From contig CANJLN010000002.1 in NCBI GenBank assembly GCA_947475175.1, forward strand, positions 32,769-96,768: DNA of 64,000 nt, written 5' to 3'. The notes under the pieces were generated by a model that searched no databases, was not told the origin of the DNA, and saw nothing but the letters and a program-made list of their open reading frames with translations. Position 1 is the first letter of the stretch. Each line of letters begins with the position of its first letter. Both the position numbers and the translations under genes were made by a program. This DNA comes from Alphaproteobacteria bacterium (GTDB lineage: Bacteria; Pseudomonadota; Alphaproteobacteria; Paracaedibacterales; CAIULA01). This document shows positions 17,625 through 26,021 of the stretch, piece after piece.

Positions 17625-18887
17625 TTAGCTTTGGTGTTCAGTTTCCCATACCAAATGAGGTCTAGTTAAACCTGGTACAGGCCCAACATAATCTCCTCGA
17701 GTTAGAAAGTCAGGAGTTGGTTCTATTATTTGAAAAGATATGACATCACGCTCGTGCACATGAACTGCCAAGGGGTCCATTGTGCTTATAGCAACATCAA
17801 CTGTAAATCCTCCTTCATTTAAAAGGCGCGCAGGTAACCTAACATTCGAAACATATTCGCCCCTGCCTTTGCTTTCAAACCGGGCTTTTTCACTCGTGTC
17901 TCCACTAACAAATACCAATATACCCTCTTGGCTAGAAACATGTATGTTTGGTATTAGAGATATTCCTTCTTTTAATACCCTATAGCTTACTTCTATGCTT
18001 ATCTCTTCATTAAACTGCAAAGAGTCTGCAACTTCTTGCTGTGCATTCATAATACGGATACTTTTTAGCCTAACAATATCATTACCGGGAAGCATTTCTT
18101 CTGGCCATGTTCTCCAAGAACTATAGCCTGTCCCCGCAGTTAAATAACGACCTGTAACTTCAGCGGTAGGACCATCATCTATTAACTGCCCCTGTTCTAA
18201 GTATACAGCACGTGAACACAATCTATTAACGGCATTGATATTATGCGAAACAAAGATAATTGTCCTACCACTTTCACCTATTTCACGCATAGAATTCAAA
18301 CATTTCTTTTGAAACGTAGCATCCCCTACTGCCAAAACTTCGTCAATTAGCATAATTTCCGGTTCTAGTTGAGCCGCAATAGCAAAAGCTAAGCGCATGT
18401 ACATGCCACTAGAGTATCGCTTAACTGGTGTATCAATAAATTTTTCAATTTCTGCATATTGAACAATATCATCAAACTTAGTATAAATTTCTCTTTTGCT
18501 CATACCCAGTATAGAGCCATTTAAAAAAATATTTTCTCTTCCAGTAAGTTCAGGATGAAAGCCAGTACCCACTTCTAATAATGATCCAACTCTTCCTTTT
18601 AATTTTATTTGCCCATGAGTTGGATCAATGATACGAGCCAGTATCTTCAAAAGAGTACTTTTCCCAGCTCCGTTCCTTCCAATTAGACCAACGACTTCTC
18701 CCTCTTTTATGTCAAAAGAGACATCCTTCAGAGCCCAAAATGGTGATTCATTGAGAGTGGATTTCTTCTTGCTAAACAATCTCTTTGGAAAATTTCCTAG
18801 CTGAGCAAGTTGATCGCGAAAAGTAAGATAAGACTGTTTTTCACCTATGTTAAATTCCTTAGAAATGTTCTCAATACAAATTGCCAT
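17625..18887 (-). CDS. wzt: Polysaccharide ABC exporter ATPase Wzt with C-terminal glycan-binding domain
   Basis: A 420-residue protein. The N-terminal half is an ABC ATPase (Walker A GRNGAGKST near 82-90, signature RYSSGMYMRLAF near 177, Walker B IMLIDEVLAVGDA). From about 270 to the end a beta-rich domain (SLQFNEEISIEVSYRV, INVxxS-type strands) matches the Wzt C-terminal fold that, in E. coli O9a-type systems, recognises the capped end of the O-antigen. It pairs with the permease encoded upstream. Methylation or acylation genes in the operon could supply the terminal cap that Wzt reads. Confidence 0.93.
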   Translation of the reverse strand: MAICIENISKEFNIGEKQSYLTFRDQLAQLGNFPKRLFSKKKSTLNESPFWALKDVSFDIKEGEVVGLIGRNGAGKSTLLKILARIIDPTHGQIKLKGRVGSLLEVGTGFHPELTGRENIFLNGSILGMSKREIYTKFDDIVQYAEIEKFIDTPVKRYSSGMYMRLAFAIAAQLEPEIMLIDEVLAVGDATFQKKCLNSMREIGESGRTIIFVSHNINAVNRLCSRAVYLEQGQLIDDGPTAEVTGRYLTAGTGYSSWRTWPEEMLPGNDIVRLKSIRIMNAQQEVADSLQFNEEISIEVSYRVLKEGISLIPNIHVSSQEGILVFVSGDTSEKARFESKGRGEYVSNVRLPARLLNEGGFTVDVAISTMDPLAVHVHERDVISFQIIEPTPDFLTRGDYVGPVPGLTRPHLVWETEHQS

Positions 18888-18933
18888 ATTTATTCCATCA
18901 AAGTAGTTTGCTCTAAAAACATATATTTTTTAC

Positions 18934-19773
18934 TTATATTCTATCTGCAATGCGTCGTTCAACCGTGTGAAAATAAATCCACCCTGTCCAGCCCAAAAAC
19001 ACTACCACAGAGAATGAAGTTAGGCACACTTGAAAACTTGGGAAAGGGTAGTTTTTTATGACCACCCATCTAAACGTTTCAATAATAGTAACAAGCGGGT
19101 TTAAAGCATAAACCACTCTCCACTTTTCTGGGATAATGGAAAGAGGATAGAAAAGAGGAGAAATAAATTGCCCTGTTTGAATAAAATAAGCAAGAAGAAA
19201 TTGAAAATCTCGGTAAAAGACACTTAGTCCGGCAAACCATAAACTACAGAAAAATGAACTTATTAAGGTAAAAACAATTAACACAGGTAACAACAACAAT
19301 TTTATTGTAAACACTTTGTAAAACCAAAAAGATAACAATATTAAGACGGTAGTGTTAACAGCTATATCAATAATAGCACTTGTCACAACTGTTGCCGGAA
19401 TGAGAACGCGAGGAAAGTAAACCTTAGTAACAAGGCTTTGATTTGAAACAATGCTAGAACTCGCACTAGAAAGAGTTTTACTGAATGTTTGCCAAGGCAC
19501 GAGACCACAAAACACCAACAAAGGATAAGGGAAATGCTCACTCAAATTACCTACGAAACGACCCACAACAAGAGTAAATATTATCATTGTTACAAGTGGT
19601 TGCAATACAACCCAAGTTACGCCTATAAAAGTTTGCTTGTAATGAACTAGGATGTCTCTTTTAACTAACGTTAAGAAAAGCTCTCTAAACATCCAGAGAT
19701 CACGACAAGCTACTCTTCTGTATCCCGGCTGAGATTTTATAATTATTTCAGTTTCTACTAATTTTTTGGTCAT
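18934..19773 (-). CDS. wzm: Polysaccharide ABC exporter permease Wzm
   Basis: A 279-residue ABC-2 type permease with about six membrane helices. The N-terminal amphipathic segment with LWMFRELFLTLVKRDILVHYKQ is typical, as is the IGVTWVVLQPL entry into helix 1. The FYRDFQFLL and SPLFYPLSIIPEKW stretches are conserved in Wzm/TagG proteins. It moves undecaprenyl-linked polysaccharide across the inner membrane with Wzt, 46 bp downstream. A Wzy/Wzx pathway is not present here, so export is ABC-dependent. Confidence 0.92.
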   Translation of the reverse strand: MTKKLVETEIIIKSQPGYRRVACRDLWMFRELFLTLVKRDILVHYKQTFIGVTWVVLQPLVTMIIFTLVVGRFVGNLSEHFPYPLLVFCGLVPWQTFSKTLSSASSSIVSNQSLVTKVYFPRVLIPATVVTSAIIDIAVNTTVLILLSFWFYKVFTIKLLLLPVLIVFTLISSFFCSLWFAGLSVFYRDFQFLLAYFIQTGQFISPLFYPLSIIPEKWRVVYALNPLVTIIETFRWVVIKNYPFPSFQVCLTSFSVVVFLGWTGWIYFHTVERRIADRI

Positions 19774-19809
19774 TACTATGGTCTATTTAGTTAGCTTAGG
19801 TGGAATAGC

Positions 19810-20757
19810 TTAAGGCGCTAATTTAGAGATGATTTTAACACCCGCATAAAAAAATTTATGGAAATTTAGGCAGATCTTGACCAAACTATCACCATTTGTA
19901 AGATTTTCAAAGATCTCAGTTTTTTCCAAACTAGTCTCGTGTATATTATTAATAAACTGTTTGATCATTTTCTTTTTCCAGTTCTTTATAAATTTCCCGC
20001 AAAAAACTCTCTTCTCGCTCAATTGCATTAACTCGCTTGTGTTTTCAATAATTTGCCAAAATGCTATTGGATCGTTTGAATTTTTTGCTGAAAACCCATC
20101 TTCCAATCGCCTCCACGCACATAAAGCCTCAGGGATAAAGCATACCCCATCCGAAAGAGCAAGAGAGAGGTTAACAAAACTATCTGCATATGATTTCAAC
20201 TGAGGGGGAAATCCACCAATTTGATTTAACGTTTCTCTCCTGTATAAGGCTGCATTACTTTGAATCCAATTCCCATATTTCATCAAATATTTTTCACACA
20301 TCACATTGGAAATATAACCTGGCGTTTTAATAACTTTAGGAGTTTTGAGTATTCCTTTATCATTACCACCAGCATCAATAACTCTTGTTAAGGAAGAGCA
20401 AAGACCCGCTTGCGGATTGTTTTCTAAAAAAGTTGCTGCTTCTCTCAAAAAGCTAGGAAAAGCATAGTCATCTGCGGCTGCAAAATACACATACTTACCT
20501 TTAGCCAAAGCCATCCCATCGTTTATAGCAGTTATCACTCCTTGATTCTTATCTTTTTTAACCAATCTTAGTGTATTAACTTTTTTTAATACTGATTCTA
20601 TAACCTCGAGGCTATTGTCGGTTGATCCATCATCAATAACAATGATTTCTTGAGGTAGAAGCGTTTGGTTAAGTATCCCTTGCAAGGCATGGCCTATAAA
20701 ATGGGCTTGGTTATAATTTGGCATTATTACTGAAATAGAAGGAGAAGATAAGTTCAT
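19810..20757 (-). CDS. Family 2 glycosyltransferase
   Basis: A 315-residue GT2 enzyme: ISVIMPNYNQAHFI at the start, VIDDGSTDNSLEVIE near 40, and YFAAADDYAF near 91-100 giving the metal-binding Asp pair. A downstream W-x-QSNAALYRRETL block is the acceptor-site region. It is the first gene of the polysaccharide operon, with a promoter-like sequence about 65-95 bp upstream. It is probably an initiating or early chain-building transferase, though it is not a WecA-type phosphotransferase. Donor unknown. Confidence 0.86.
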   Translation of the reverse strand: MNLSSPSISVIMPNYNQAHFIGHALQGILNQTLLPQEIIVIDDGSTDNSLEVIESVLKKVNTLRLVKKDKNQGVITAINDGMALAKGKYVYFAAADDYAFPSFLREAATFLENNPQAGLCSSLTRVIDAGGNDKGILKTPKVIKTPGYISNVMCEKYLMKYGNWIQSNAALYRRETLNQIGGFPPQLKSYADSFVNLSLALSDGVCFIPEALCAWRRLEDGFSAKNSNDPIAFWQIIENTSELMQLSEKRVFCGKFIKNWKKKMIKQFINNIHETSLEKTEIFENLTNGDSLVKICLNFHKFFYAGVKIISKLAP

Positions 20758-20823
20758 TTTTTTTCTTCTTCACGCAAATTTATGTACTAAAGGGAGCATC
20801 GAAAAGACGAAGACATTCTCAGT

Positions 20824-20852
20824 ATTATTTATGAAGAAGTTGCCACATTCAA
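20824..20852 (-). promoter_or_regulatory. Sigma-70-like promoter for the polysaccharide operon
   Basis: On the minus strand a -35 TTGAAT (complement of 20847-20852) and a -10 AATAAT (complement of 20824-20829) are separated by exactly 17 bp. The first gene starts at 20757, giving a leader of about 60 bases. All 14 genes downstream are closely spaced or overlapping, so this may drive the whole operon. Confidence 0.5.
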
Positions 20853-20907
20853 GATCGAAGCGCAAGCCGGTTGTTTTTTCTGCATGAGCACATTAAACCC
20901 CACATAC

Positions 20908-20936
20908 TTGTGGTAAATTAACCAGAGAAATACTAT
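20908..20936 (+). promoter_or_regulatory. Weak sigma-70-like promoter upstream of the EamA exporter gene
   Basis: TTGTGG (20908-20913) and TACTAT (20931-20936) with 17 bp spacing lie 38 bp before the ATG at 20974. The matches are only moderate. The 216-bp gap 20758-20973 between the divergent operons otherwise holds a small CCACA/TGTGG hairpin at about 20900-20913 and no gene I can support. Confidence 0.3.
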
Positions 20937-20973
20937 ATATTAGGCAGATTATTTTACTAGTCCCGCTCGTGCC

Positions 20974-21873
20974 ATGGAAACCCGTCACATCTTCATTGCT
21001 CTTTTTGTTGCCCTTATTTGGGGATTTAACTTTGTTATGGTTAAATCAGGCCTCGAAGAAATGCCTCCCTTTTTATACGTTTGCATACGCTATGTATTGG
21101 CAGTATTTCCTTTAATCTTTTTCATCAAAAGACCCAACGCTCCAACCTGGGTTATCTTGGGGATTGGTTTTAGCTTGGGAGTTGTTAAATTCTCTCTCAT
21201 GTTTTTAGGTATTTATCTGGGCGTTTCGGCAGGAATTGCTTCGCTTGTCATGCAGACTCAAGCTTTTTTTACTCTTCTTCTCTCTTTTCTTTTCTTTAAA
21301 ACACACGTCACAATGCAGCAAATCACTGGCATGTTCATAGCTTTCCTTGGAATTTTCTTCATTGGGCTTGAAATGCATGGGTCAGCGAGCCTCAGTGGAT
21401 TTCTACTCTTAATTGTCGCTGCTTTTGCTTGGGCAATTTCCAACGTCCTTACAAAAAAAGCCCAAAATGCTGATATGTTTTCACTGATCGTCTGGACAAG
21501 CTTGATCCCCCCTCTTCCGATGCTTGGACTTTCGTGGACATTTGAAGGAACAAATGTATTGGCTGAAACTTGGGCTTATTTAACCTGGAATGGTATATTT
21601 TGTGCTTTTTATGTAGCTTGGGTTGCAACTCTGGTTGGCGCTACTCTTTGGGCTAAGTTAATATGTATTTATTCTCCTTCGCAAGTTGCACCATTTTCCT
21701 TACTCGTTCCAGTTTTTGCTATTGCTTCAGCTTCTATCTTTTTAGGAGAAACAATGTCCATTCTTGCAATATTCTCTTCTGGTCTTGTGTTCGCGGGACT
21801 TGTTATCAATCAATGGCCACGGAAGATCTCCCCCATAATTGCACCAAAAATGACTGAAAAGATTGCAGCATGA
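20974..21873 (+). CDS. EamA/DMT-superfamily exporter
   Basis: A 299-residue drug/metabolite transporter with about ten membrane helices in two EamA repeats. The first opens with FVALIWGFNFVMVKSGLEEMPPF, the hallmark of the YdeD/RhaT-like group, and IAFLGIFFIGLEM closes it. Members near E. coli EamA export cysteine and O-acetylserine, but the substrate cannot be fixed from sequence. It overlaps the start of the maiA-like gene by 4 bp (ATGA), so the two are co-translated. Confidence 0.85.
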   Translation: METRHIFIALFVALIWGFNFVMVKSGLEEMPPFLYVCIRYVLAVFPLIFFIKRPNAPTWVILGIGFSLGVVKFSLMFLGIYLGVSAGIASLVMQTQAFFTLLLSFLFFKTHVTMQQITGMFIAFLGIFFIGLEMHGSASLSGFLLLIVAAFAWAISNVLTKKAQNADMFSLIVWTSLIPPLPMLGLSWTFEGTNVLAETWAYLTWNGIFCAFYVAWVATLVGATLWAKLICIYSPSQVAPFSLLVPVFAIASASIFLGETMSILAIFSSGLVFAGLVINQWPRKISPIIAPKMTEKIAA

Positions 21874-22508
21874 AACTATATACTTATTTTCGCTCGTCAG
21901 CTTCGTATCGTGTCAGAATTGCTCTTCATTTTAAAAAAATATCTTTTGAGAGCGTTTACATTAATCTTAGAAAAAATGATCAGGAAAGTGCTGACTACAC
22001 TACTTTAAACCCGCAACAACGTGTCCCAACTCTGATAGATGATGACGGAAAAACACTTACACAATCACTTGCCATCATTGACTATTTAGAACAGAAACAC
22101 CCCTCACCTGCTCTATTGCCCAAAGATCCTTATGAGCAAGCAAAAGTCAGAGCTTTTGCTCTTGCAATCGCAGCTGATTTACATCCTCTTAATAATCTTG
22201 GAACGCTAACTTATTTATCAACAGACATGGGCGCATCTCAGGAGCAAAAAGATAAATGGTACCAACATTGGCTAAAAGTCACTTTTACGGCACTTGAAAA
22301 ACAAATCTCAAATCCAAATTCTACTTTCTGTTTTGGAAATGAACTAACTCTGGCTGACGTTTGTCTTATTCCACAAATATACAACGCATTGCGGTTCCAT
22401 CACCCAATGGAAAATTATCCAACATTAAAACGTATCTACGAGCATTGTTTAACCATTCCTGCTTTTTATAAAGCCAGTCCAGAACAGCAGGAAGATTTTT
22501 CTTTATAA
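21870..22508 (+). CDS. maiA: Maleylacetoacetate isomerase / zeta-class glutathione S-transferase
   Basis: A 212-residue protein. MKLYTYFRSSASYRVRIAL contains the SSxSxRVRIAL motif of zeta GSTs with the catalytic Ser. It is followed by NPQQRVPTLIDDDGKTLTQSLAIIDYLE (glutathione-binding cis-Pro and Gln-Ser) and a C-terminal helical domain. In tyrosine breakdown it isomerises maleylacetoacetate; no other genes of that pathway are nearby, so a general glutathione-dependent isomerase is possible. It is coupled to the upstream EamA exporter. Confidence 0.88.
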   Translation: MKLYTYFRSSASYRVRIALHFKKISFESVYINLRKNDQESADYTTLNPQQRVPTLIDDDGKTLTQSLAIIDYLEQKHPSPALLPKDPYEQAKVRAFALAIAADLHPLNNLGTLTYLSTDMGASQEQKDKWYQHWLKVTFTALEKQISNPNSTFCFGNELTLADVCLIPQIYNALRFHHPMENYPTLKRIYEHCLTIPAFYKASPEQQEDFSL

Positions 22509-22572
22509 GAAAACACTCTCCTGATACATTTCAATGCTAAGAGCGTTTAAGCGGTTTTGTGTGCTAACACCT

Positions 22573-23169
22573 ATGGCCAAATTATATTTCTACTATTCGG
22601 CTATGAATGCCGGAAAAACAACAACCCTCCTTCAATCCAGTCACAACTACCATGAACGTGGTATGCAGACATTATTATATACGCCTGTTTTTGATACACG
22701 TTATGCCAAAGGGATGATTTCATCGAGAATTGGCCTTCAAAGTGAAGCCATTCCATTCTGTCAGAATTTCCATTTTTTTGACGATATTAAAACAAGAATG
22801 CGAACGCTTTCCAATCTGAAGTGTGTTTTGATTGATGAAGCTCAATTTCTCAGCAAACAACATGTTTTTCAACTAACGCAGGTTGTGGACGAGTTAAAAT
22901 TACCCGTATTAACGTATGGTCTTAGAACCGATTTTTTGGGCGAAGCTTTCGAAGGAAGCCGTTATTTACTAGCGTGGGCTGATGAGTTAACCGAGATCAA
23001 AACTATTTGTCATTGCGGCAGTAAAGCAACCATGAATGCACGTGTGGACCAAGATGGGAAAATTGTTCGTCACGGAGAACAAATAGAAATTGGCGGAAAC
23101 GACCGTTACATTGCTCTCTGTCGAAAGCACTACAATAAGGATGTGCCTCATTCCAACGATCACAAATAG
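22573..23169 (+). CDS. tdk: Thymidine kinase
   Basis: A 198-residue type II thymidine kinase. It has the P-loop [17 protein letters not shown] near 9-25, VLIDEAQFL near 90 (Walker B and catalytic Glu), the lasso region after YGLRTDF, and a structural zinc site from CHCG and a late C-x2-H. It phosphorylates thymidine with ATP in the salvage route. The start was moved to the ATG at 22573 ([11 protein letters not shown]), as in the E. coli protein; the ATG at 22534 would add 13 unrelated residues. It precedes the ATP/ADP carrier, in line with dependence on scavenged nucleosides and nucleotides. Confidence 0.94.
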   Translation: MAKLYFYYSAMNAGKTTTLLQSSHNYHERGMQTLLYTPVFDTRYAKGMISSRIGLQSEAIPFCQNFHFFDDIKTRMRTLSNLKCVLIDEAQFLSKQHVFQLTQVVDELKLPVLTYGLRTDFLGEAFEGSRYLLAWADELTEIKTICHCGSKATMNARVDQDGKIVRHGEQIEIGGNDRYIALCRKHYNKDVPHSNDHK

Positions 23170-23180
23170 AGAAGTATAGC

Positions 23181-23209
23181 TTGACTAAAAGCTAATGTTT
23201 CAATAGAAT
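23181..23209 (+). promoter_or_regulatory. Strong sigma-70-like promoter for tlc
   Basis: TTGACT (23181-23186) and TAGAAT (23204-23209) are each one base from consensus and are separated by exactly 17 bp. Transcription would start near 23216, leaving a leader of about 145 bases before the tlc ATG at 23361. Confidence 0.65.
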
Positions 23210-23300
23210 CGAGTCATGTTTCAATTACTAAGTGGATGTACGAATTACCATCCGAACGGTAAGTATCGAGAATATTAACCCCTGAAAATAGCAAATACGA

Positions 23301-23325
23301 AACCCTTTGTTTCCAACAAAGGGTT
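23301..23325 (+). promoter_or_regulatory. Perfect 11-bp hairpin in the tlc leader
   Basis: AACCCTTTGTT (23301-23311) and AACAAAGGGTT (23315-23325) form a perfect stem with a 3-base loop, ending 35 bases before the tlc start. No clean U-tract follows (GTTGTGTTTTGCG), so it is either a weak terminator of tdk transcription or a leader element affecting tlc mRNA stability or translation. A second small stem (GGATG 23234-23238 / CATCC 23249-23253) lies upstream in the same leader. Confidence 0.55.
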
Positions 23326-23360
23326 GTTGTGTTTTGCGGAAAAGCATTTAAGGATAGAAA

Positions 23361-24896
23361 ATGAGTAGTCAAACAGATAAACCAAAAGAAGAATTTACGG
23401 GCTTACGTGGCGTTTTTTGGCCAGTACACAATTACGAACTAAAAAAGTTTTTGCCTATGGGCATCATGATGCTTTGCATCCTTTTTAACTACACCATCTT
23501 GCGCGACACAAAAGACACTTTGATGGTAAATGCACCTGCAGGCGGCGCTGAGTGTTTGAGTTTCTTGAAGCTCTACGGTGTTACACCCGCAGCAATTTTG
23601 TTCATGGTCATTTTCGTTAAGCTTGCCAACATTTTAGAACGTGAAAAATTGTTCTATACAATTTTGATGCCATTCTTGGTCTTTTTTGGCGCGTTTGCTT
23701 TTATTATTTACCCAAACAAAGAAGCGTTGCACATGAGCGTAGAAGCCATGCAAGTTTATCAAGCCGCCTGGCCTAACCTTCACTGGTTTGTGCCGGTCAT
23801 TGGCAACTGGAGCTTCAGCTTGTTCTACATCCTCTCTGAACTTTGGGGAAGCGTGGTACTTTCAATGCTCTTCTGGCAGTTTGCTAACGAAATTACCAAA
23901 ATCACTGAAGCAAAACGCTTTTACGGATTGTTTGGCATGGTTGGCAACATTGGTTTGATTCTCTCAGGTCCAACAATTATCATATGTGCTCAATATGCAA
24001 AAACTCTTCCGCAAGGTGTTGATTCTTTCGGGGTCAACCTGAAATTCTTGATGGGTGCAGTTGTTGTTGCAGGAATTATCATTGCAGCTACTTATCGTTG
24101 GATGACCACAAATATTCTAACAGACCCAACTCTTTACCAACCTGGCGAAGGCGCTGGCAAAAAGAAAAAAGCGAAATTATCTGTTACAGAAAGCTTTAAG
24201 TACATTGCTAGAAATCCATACCTGGGCTTGATCGCTGTTATCGTTCTTGCTTACGGCATTGCAATTAACTTGGTTGAGGGTGTTTGGAAAGGTCAAATTA
24301 AGATCGCTTTCCCAGACATGAATGACTACAACGCATTTATGGGACAATTCTCTACCTGGACAGGTATTGTGACTATTATGCTTATGGTTGTTGGTAACAA
24401 CATCCTACGCCGTCTCAGCTGGTTAAAAGCAGCCATCATTACTCCAATTATGGTTCTTGTAACATCTGGAATTTTCTACGTAGTCGTTTGGCAAGGAGCA
24501 ATGTCTGATCCATTGACACCAATCCTTGGAACAACTGTTGTTATGCTTGCAGTGATTGTTGGGCAAATACAAAACGTTCTCTCTAAGGGGACAAAGTATT
24601 CCTTGTTCGATTCAACAAAGCAAATGGCTTACATCCCTCTTGACCCAGAAGCAAAAGTAAAAGGTCAGGCAGCTGTTGAAGTTATTGGTGGTCGTGCTGG
24701 TAAATCCGGTGGTGCGCTCATCCAATCAACCATGCTTGCTGTGATTGGTGGAAGTGTTTCTTTGGCAAGTTTGTCCTACATCTTGGGCCCAATTGTGATT
24801 GTTATCTGTCTCATCTGGATCTTTGCTGTTACAAACTTGAGCAAGCGCTTTACAGCTCTTGTTGGAGAACCAAAGAAGTCAGGTAAAACTGCTTAA
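23361..24896 (+). CDS. tlc: ATP/ADP translocase (non-mitochondrial NTT carrier)
   Basis: A 511-residue polytopic membrane protein with about 11-12 helices. The family blocks are clear: F-x-P-V-HNYELKKFLPMGIMM near the N-terminus, YTILRDTKDTLMVNAPAGGAE near 45-65, LSELWGSVVLSMLFWQFANEI near 165 and KGQIKIAFPDMNDYNAFMGQFSTWTG near 315-340. DSTKQMAYIPLDPEAKVKGQAAVEVI lies near 418-443. It exchanges host ATP for bacterial ADP in Rickettsiales, Chlamydiae and Holosporales. AAGGAT about 9 bases before the ATG is a good ribosome site. It has its own promoter and a terminator. A related substrate (other nucleotides, NAD) is possible among NTT paralogues. Confidence 0.96.
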   Translation: MSSQTDKPKEEFTGLRGVFWPVHNYELKKFLPMGIMMLCILFNYTILRDTKDTLMVNAPAGGAECLSFLKLYGVTPAAILFMVIFVKLANILEREKLFYTILMPFLVFFGAFAFIIYPNKEALHMSVEAMQVYQAAWPNLHWFVPVIGNWSFSLFYILSELWGSVVLSMLFWQFANEITKITEAKRFYGLFGMVGNIGLILSGPTIIICAQYAKTLPQGVDSFGVNLKFLMGAVVVAGIIIAATYRWMTTNILTDPTLYQPGEGAGKKKKAKLSVTESFKYIARNPYLGLIAVIVLAYGIAINLVEGVWKGQIKIAFPDMNDYNAFMGQFSTWTGIVTIMLMVVGNNILRRLSWLKAAIITPIMVLVTSGIFYVVVWQGAMSDPLTPILGTTVVMLAVIVGQIQNVLSKGTKYSLFDSTKQMAYIPLDPEAKVKGQAAVEVIGGRAGKSGGALIQSTMLAVIGGSVSLASLSYILGPIVIVICLIWIFAVTNLSKRFTALVGEPKKSGKTA

Positions 24897-24906
24897 GTAA
24901 ACCATA

Positions 24907-24975
24907 TGTCATTCCCGCGAAAGCGGGAATCCAGTTGTCTTTTCTAGGATCCTCGGAACAAGTCCAAGGATGACA
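24907..24975. repeat. Palindromic MITE-like repeat, copy A
   Basis: A 69-bp element with TGTCA/TGACA ends. It holds a first hairpin ATTCCCGC-GAAA-GCGGGAAT (24911-24930) and a second hairpin ATCCTCGGA-acaag-TCCaAGGAT (24949-24971, one mismatch). The second hairpin is shared with copies at 38844-38901 and 59723-59771. It lies in the 3' flank of tlc. Confidence 0.8.
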
Positions 24976-24994
24976 CAGTAATTTAAAATCAAAG

Positions 24995-25024
24995 AAAGCA
25001 GCTCAGAAATAGGCTGCTTTTTTA
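24995..25024 (+). terminator. Rho-independent terminator after tlc
   Basis: AAAGCAGC (24995-25002) and GCTGCTTT (25013-25020) form an 8-bp stem with a 10-base loop, followed by TTTATTG. It lies about 100 bp after the tlc stop. Because it has an A-run on the other side it could also stop transcripts of the convergent ctaA operon. Confidence 0.75.
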
Positions 25025-25028
25025 TTGT

Positions 25029-26021
25029 CTAATTTCTATGCTGATGAAGCACAAACAGCCCACTCACCATTACAACAGCTGCCCAAGCTTGGTGCAAAGC
25101 ACCTAAACTAACAGGAACATCAAAAACAATTGTGAGCGCTCCTAAAACAACCTGCATCGTAACAGAAAGAGCCCAGATCAAAACTAAATGAGAGTCTTTA
25201 TAATTGAAATAACCAACCCAAACGAGACCTAAGGAAAGAAACGCCAAAACGCGGTGCATCCACTGAACTGTCACTGGATTCTCAAAAAAGTTAAGCCACA
25301 AAGGTTTGTGAAATGCCCACTCTGCCGGTAACCATTGCCCTTCCATCAAAGGGAAAGTGTTATAAAGAACACCAGCTTTCAAACCTGCAACAAAAGCACC
25401 ATAGATCATTGTTAAAAGCTGAAGAGCAAATACCAGCAAAAATACTTTTGGAATCTTATGCCTCTGGTTTCTTTGCCCTTTCATATAATCCAGCAACACC
25501 CAAACCGTAAGCCCCAACATGCAAAATGCCAATTCCGAATGAAGTGCTAAACGGTAATGACTAACGGTTGGAACATTAACAAGGCCACTTTTAACCATGT
25601 ACCAGCCAACAGCACCTTGCAAACAACACAAACCCAAAATGACAAGACTTTGCTTTTTCATAGATTCAGGCAACCACTGACGCCACCAAAAAATCACAAG
25701 AGGAATAAAGAAAACCAGCCCCAACAAACGACCCAAAAGCCGATGCGTGTACTCCATTAGATAAATGAATTTAAATTCTTTTAGGGTCATGTCCTGATTC
25801 ACCATCTGATATTCAGGAAATTGTTTGTAAGATTGAAAAGCTGTTTGCCAGTCTGTATCGCTTAAAGGAGGGATAACACCTGTTATTGGTTTCCATTCGA
25901 CAATAGAAAGCCCTGACTGTGTTAAGCGCGTCACCCCACCTAACATGATCATGGCCCAAATTAATAACGCAGTTGCTAACAACCACAGAACAAGGGGCCC
26001 ACGTTTTGTTTTACTGCTCAT
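25029..26021 (-). CDS. ctaA: Haem A synthase (CtaA/COX15)
   Basis: A 330-residue eight-helix membrane protein. Conserved blocks are LGGVTRLTQSGLSIVEWKPITGVIPPL near 28-54, the haem-ligand E-x2-HR as EYTHRLLGR near 90-98, LxxQxxxGxxMVKSGL, HxxLAF around 160 and WMHRVLAF near 255. It oxidises haem O to haem A for cytochrome aa3 oxidase, which implies aerobic respiration. It is the last gene of the atp-bolA run and overlaps the bolA end by 11 bp. Confidence 0.94.
   Translation of the reverse strand: MSSKTKRGPLVLWLLATALLIWAMIMLGGVTRLTQSGLSIVEWKPITGVIPPLSDTDWQTAFQSYKQFPEYQMVNQDMTLKEFKFIYLMEYTHRLLGRLLGLVFFIPLVIFWWRQWLPESMKKQSLVILGLCCLQGAVGWYMVKSGLVNVPTVSHYRLALHSELAFCMLGLTVWVLLDYMKGQRNQRHKIPKVFLLVFALQLLTMIYGAFVAGLKAGVLYNTFPLMEGQWLPAEWAFHKPLWLNFFENPVTVQWMHRVLAFLSLGLVWVGYFNYKDSHLVLIWALSVTMQVVLGALTIVFDVPVSLGALHQAWAAVVMVSGLFVLHQHRN

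Noticed and set aside
20758..20823. Small gene in the gap before the polysaccharide operon
   Set aside because: No frame of useful length with a start and ribosome site. The region is better explained as the leader of the operon.
22534..22572. Upstream ATG start for tdk
   Set aside because: The 13 added residues are absent from known thymidine kinases, and [11 protein letters not shown] at 22573 matches the family start.
24911..24930. First hairpin of repeat A as a CRISPR repeat
   Set aside because: It occurs singly with no spaced direct repeats. No CRISPR array or cas gene was seen in the window.
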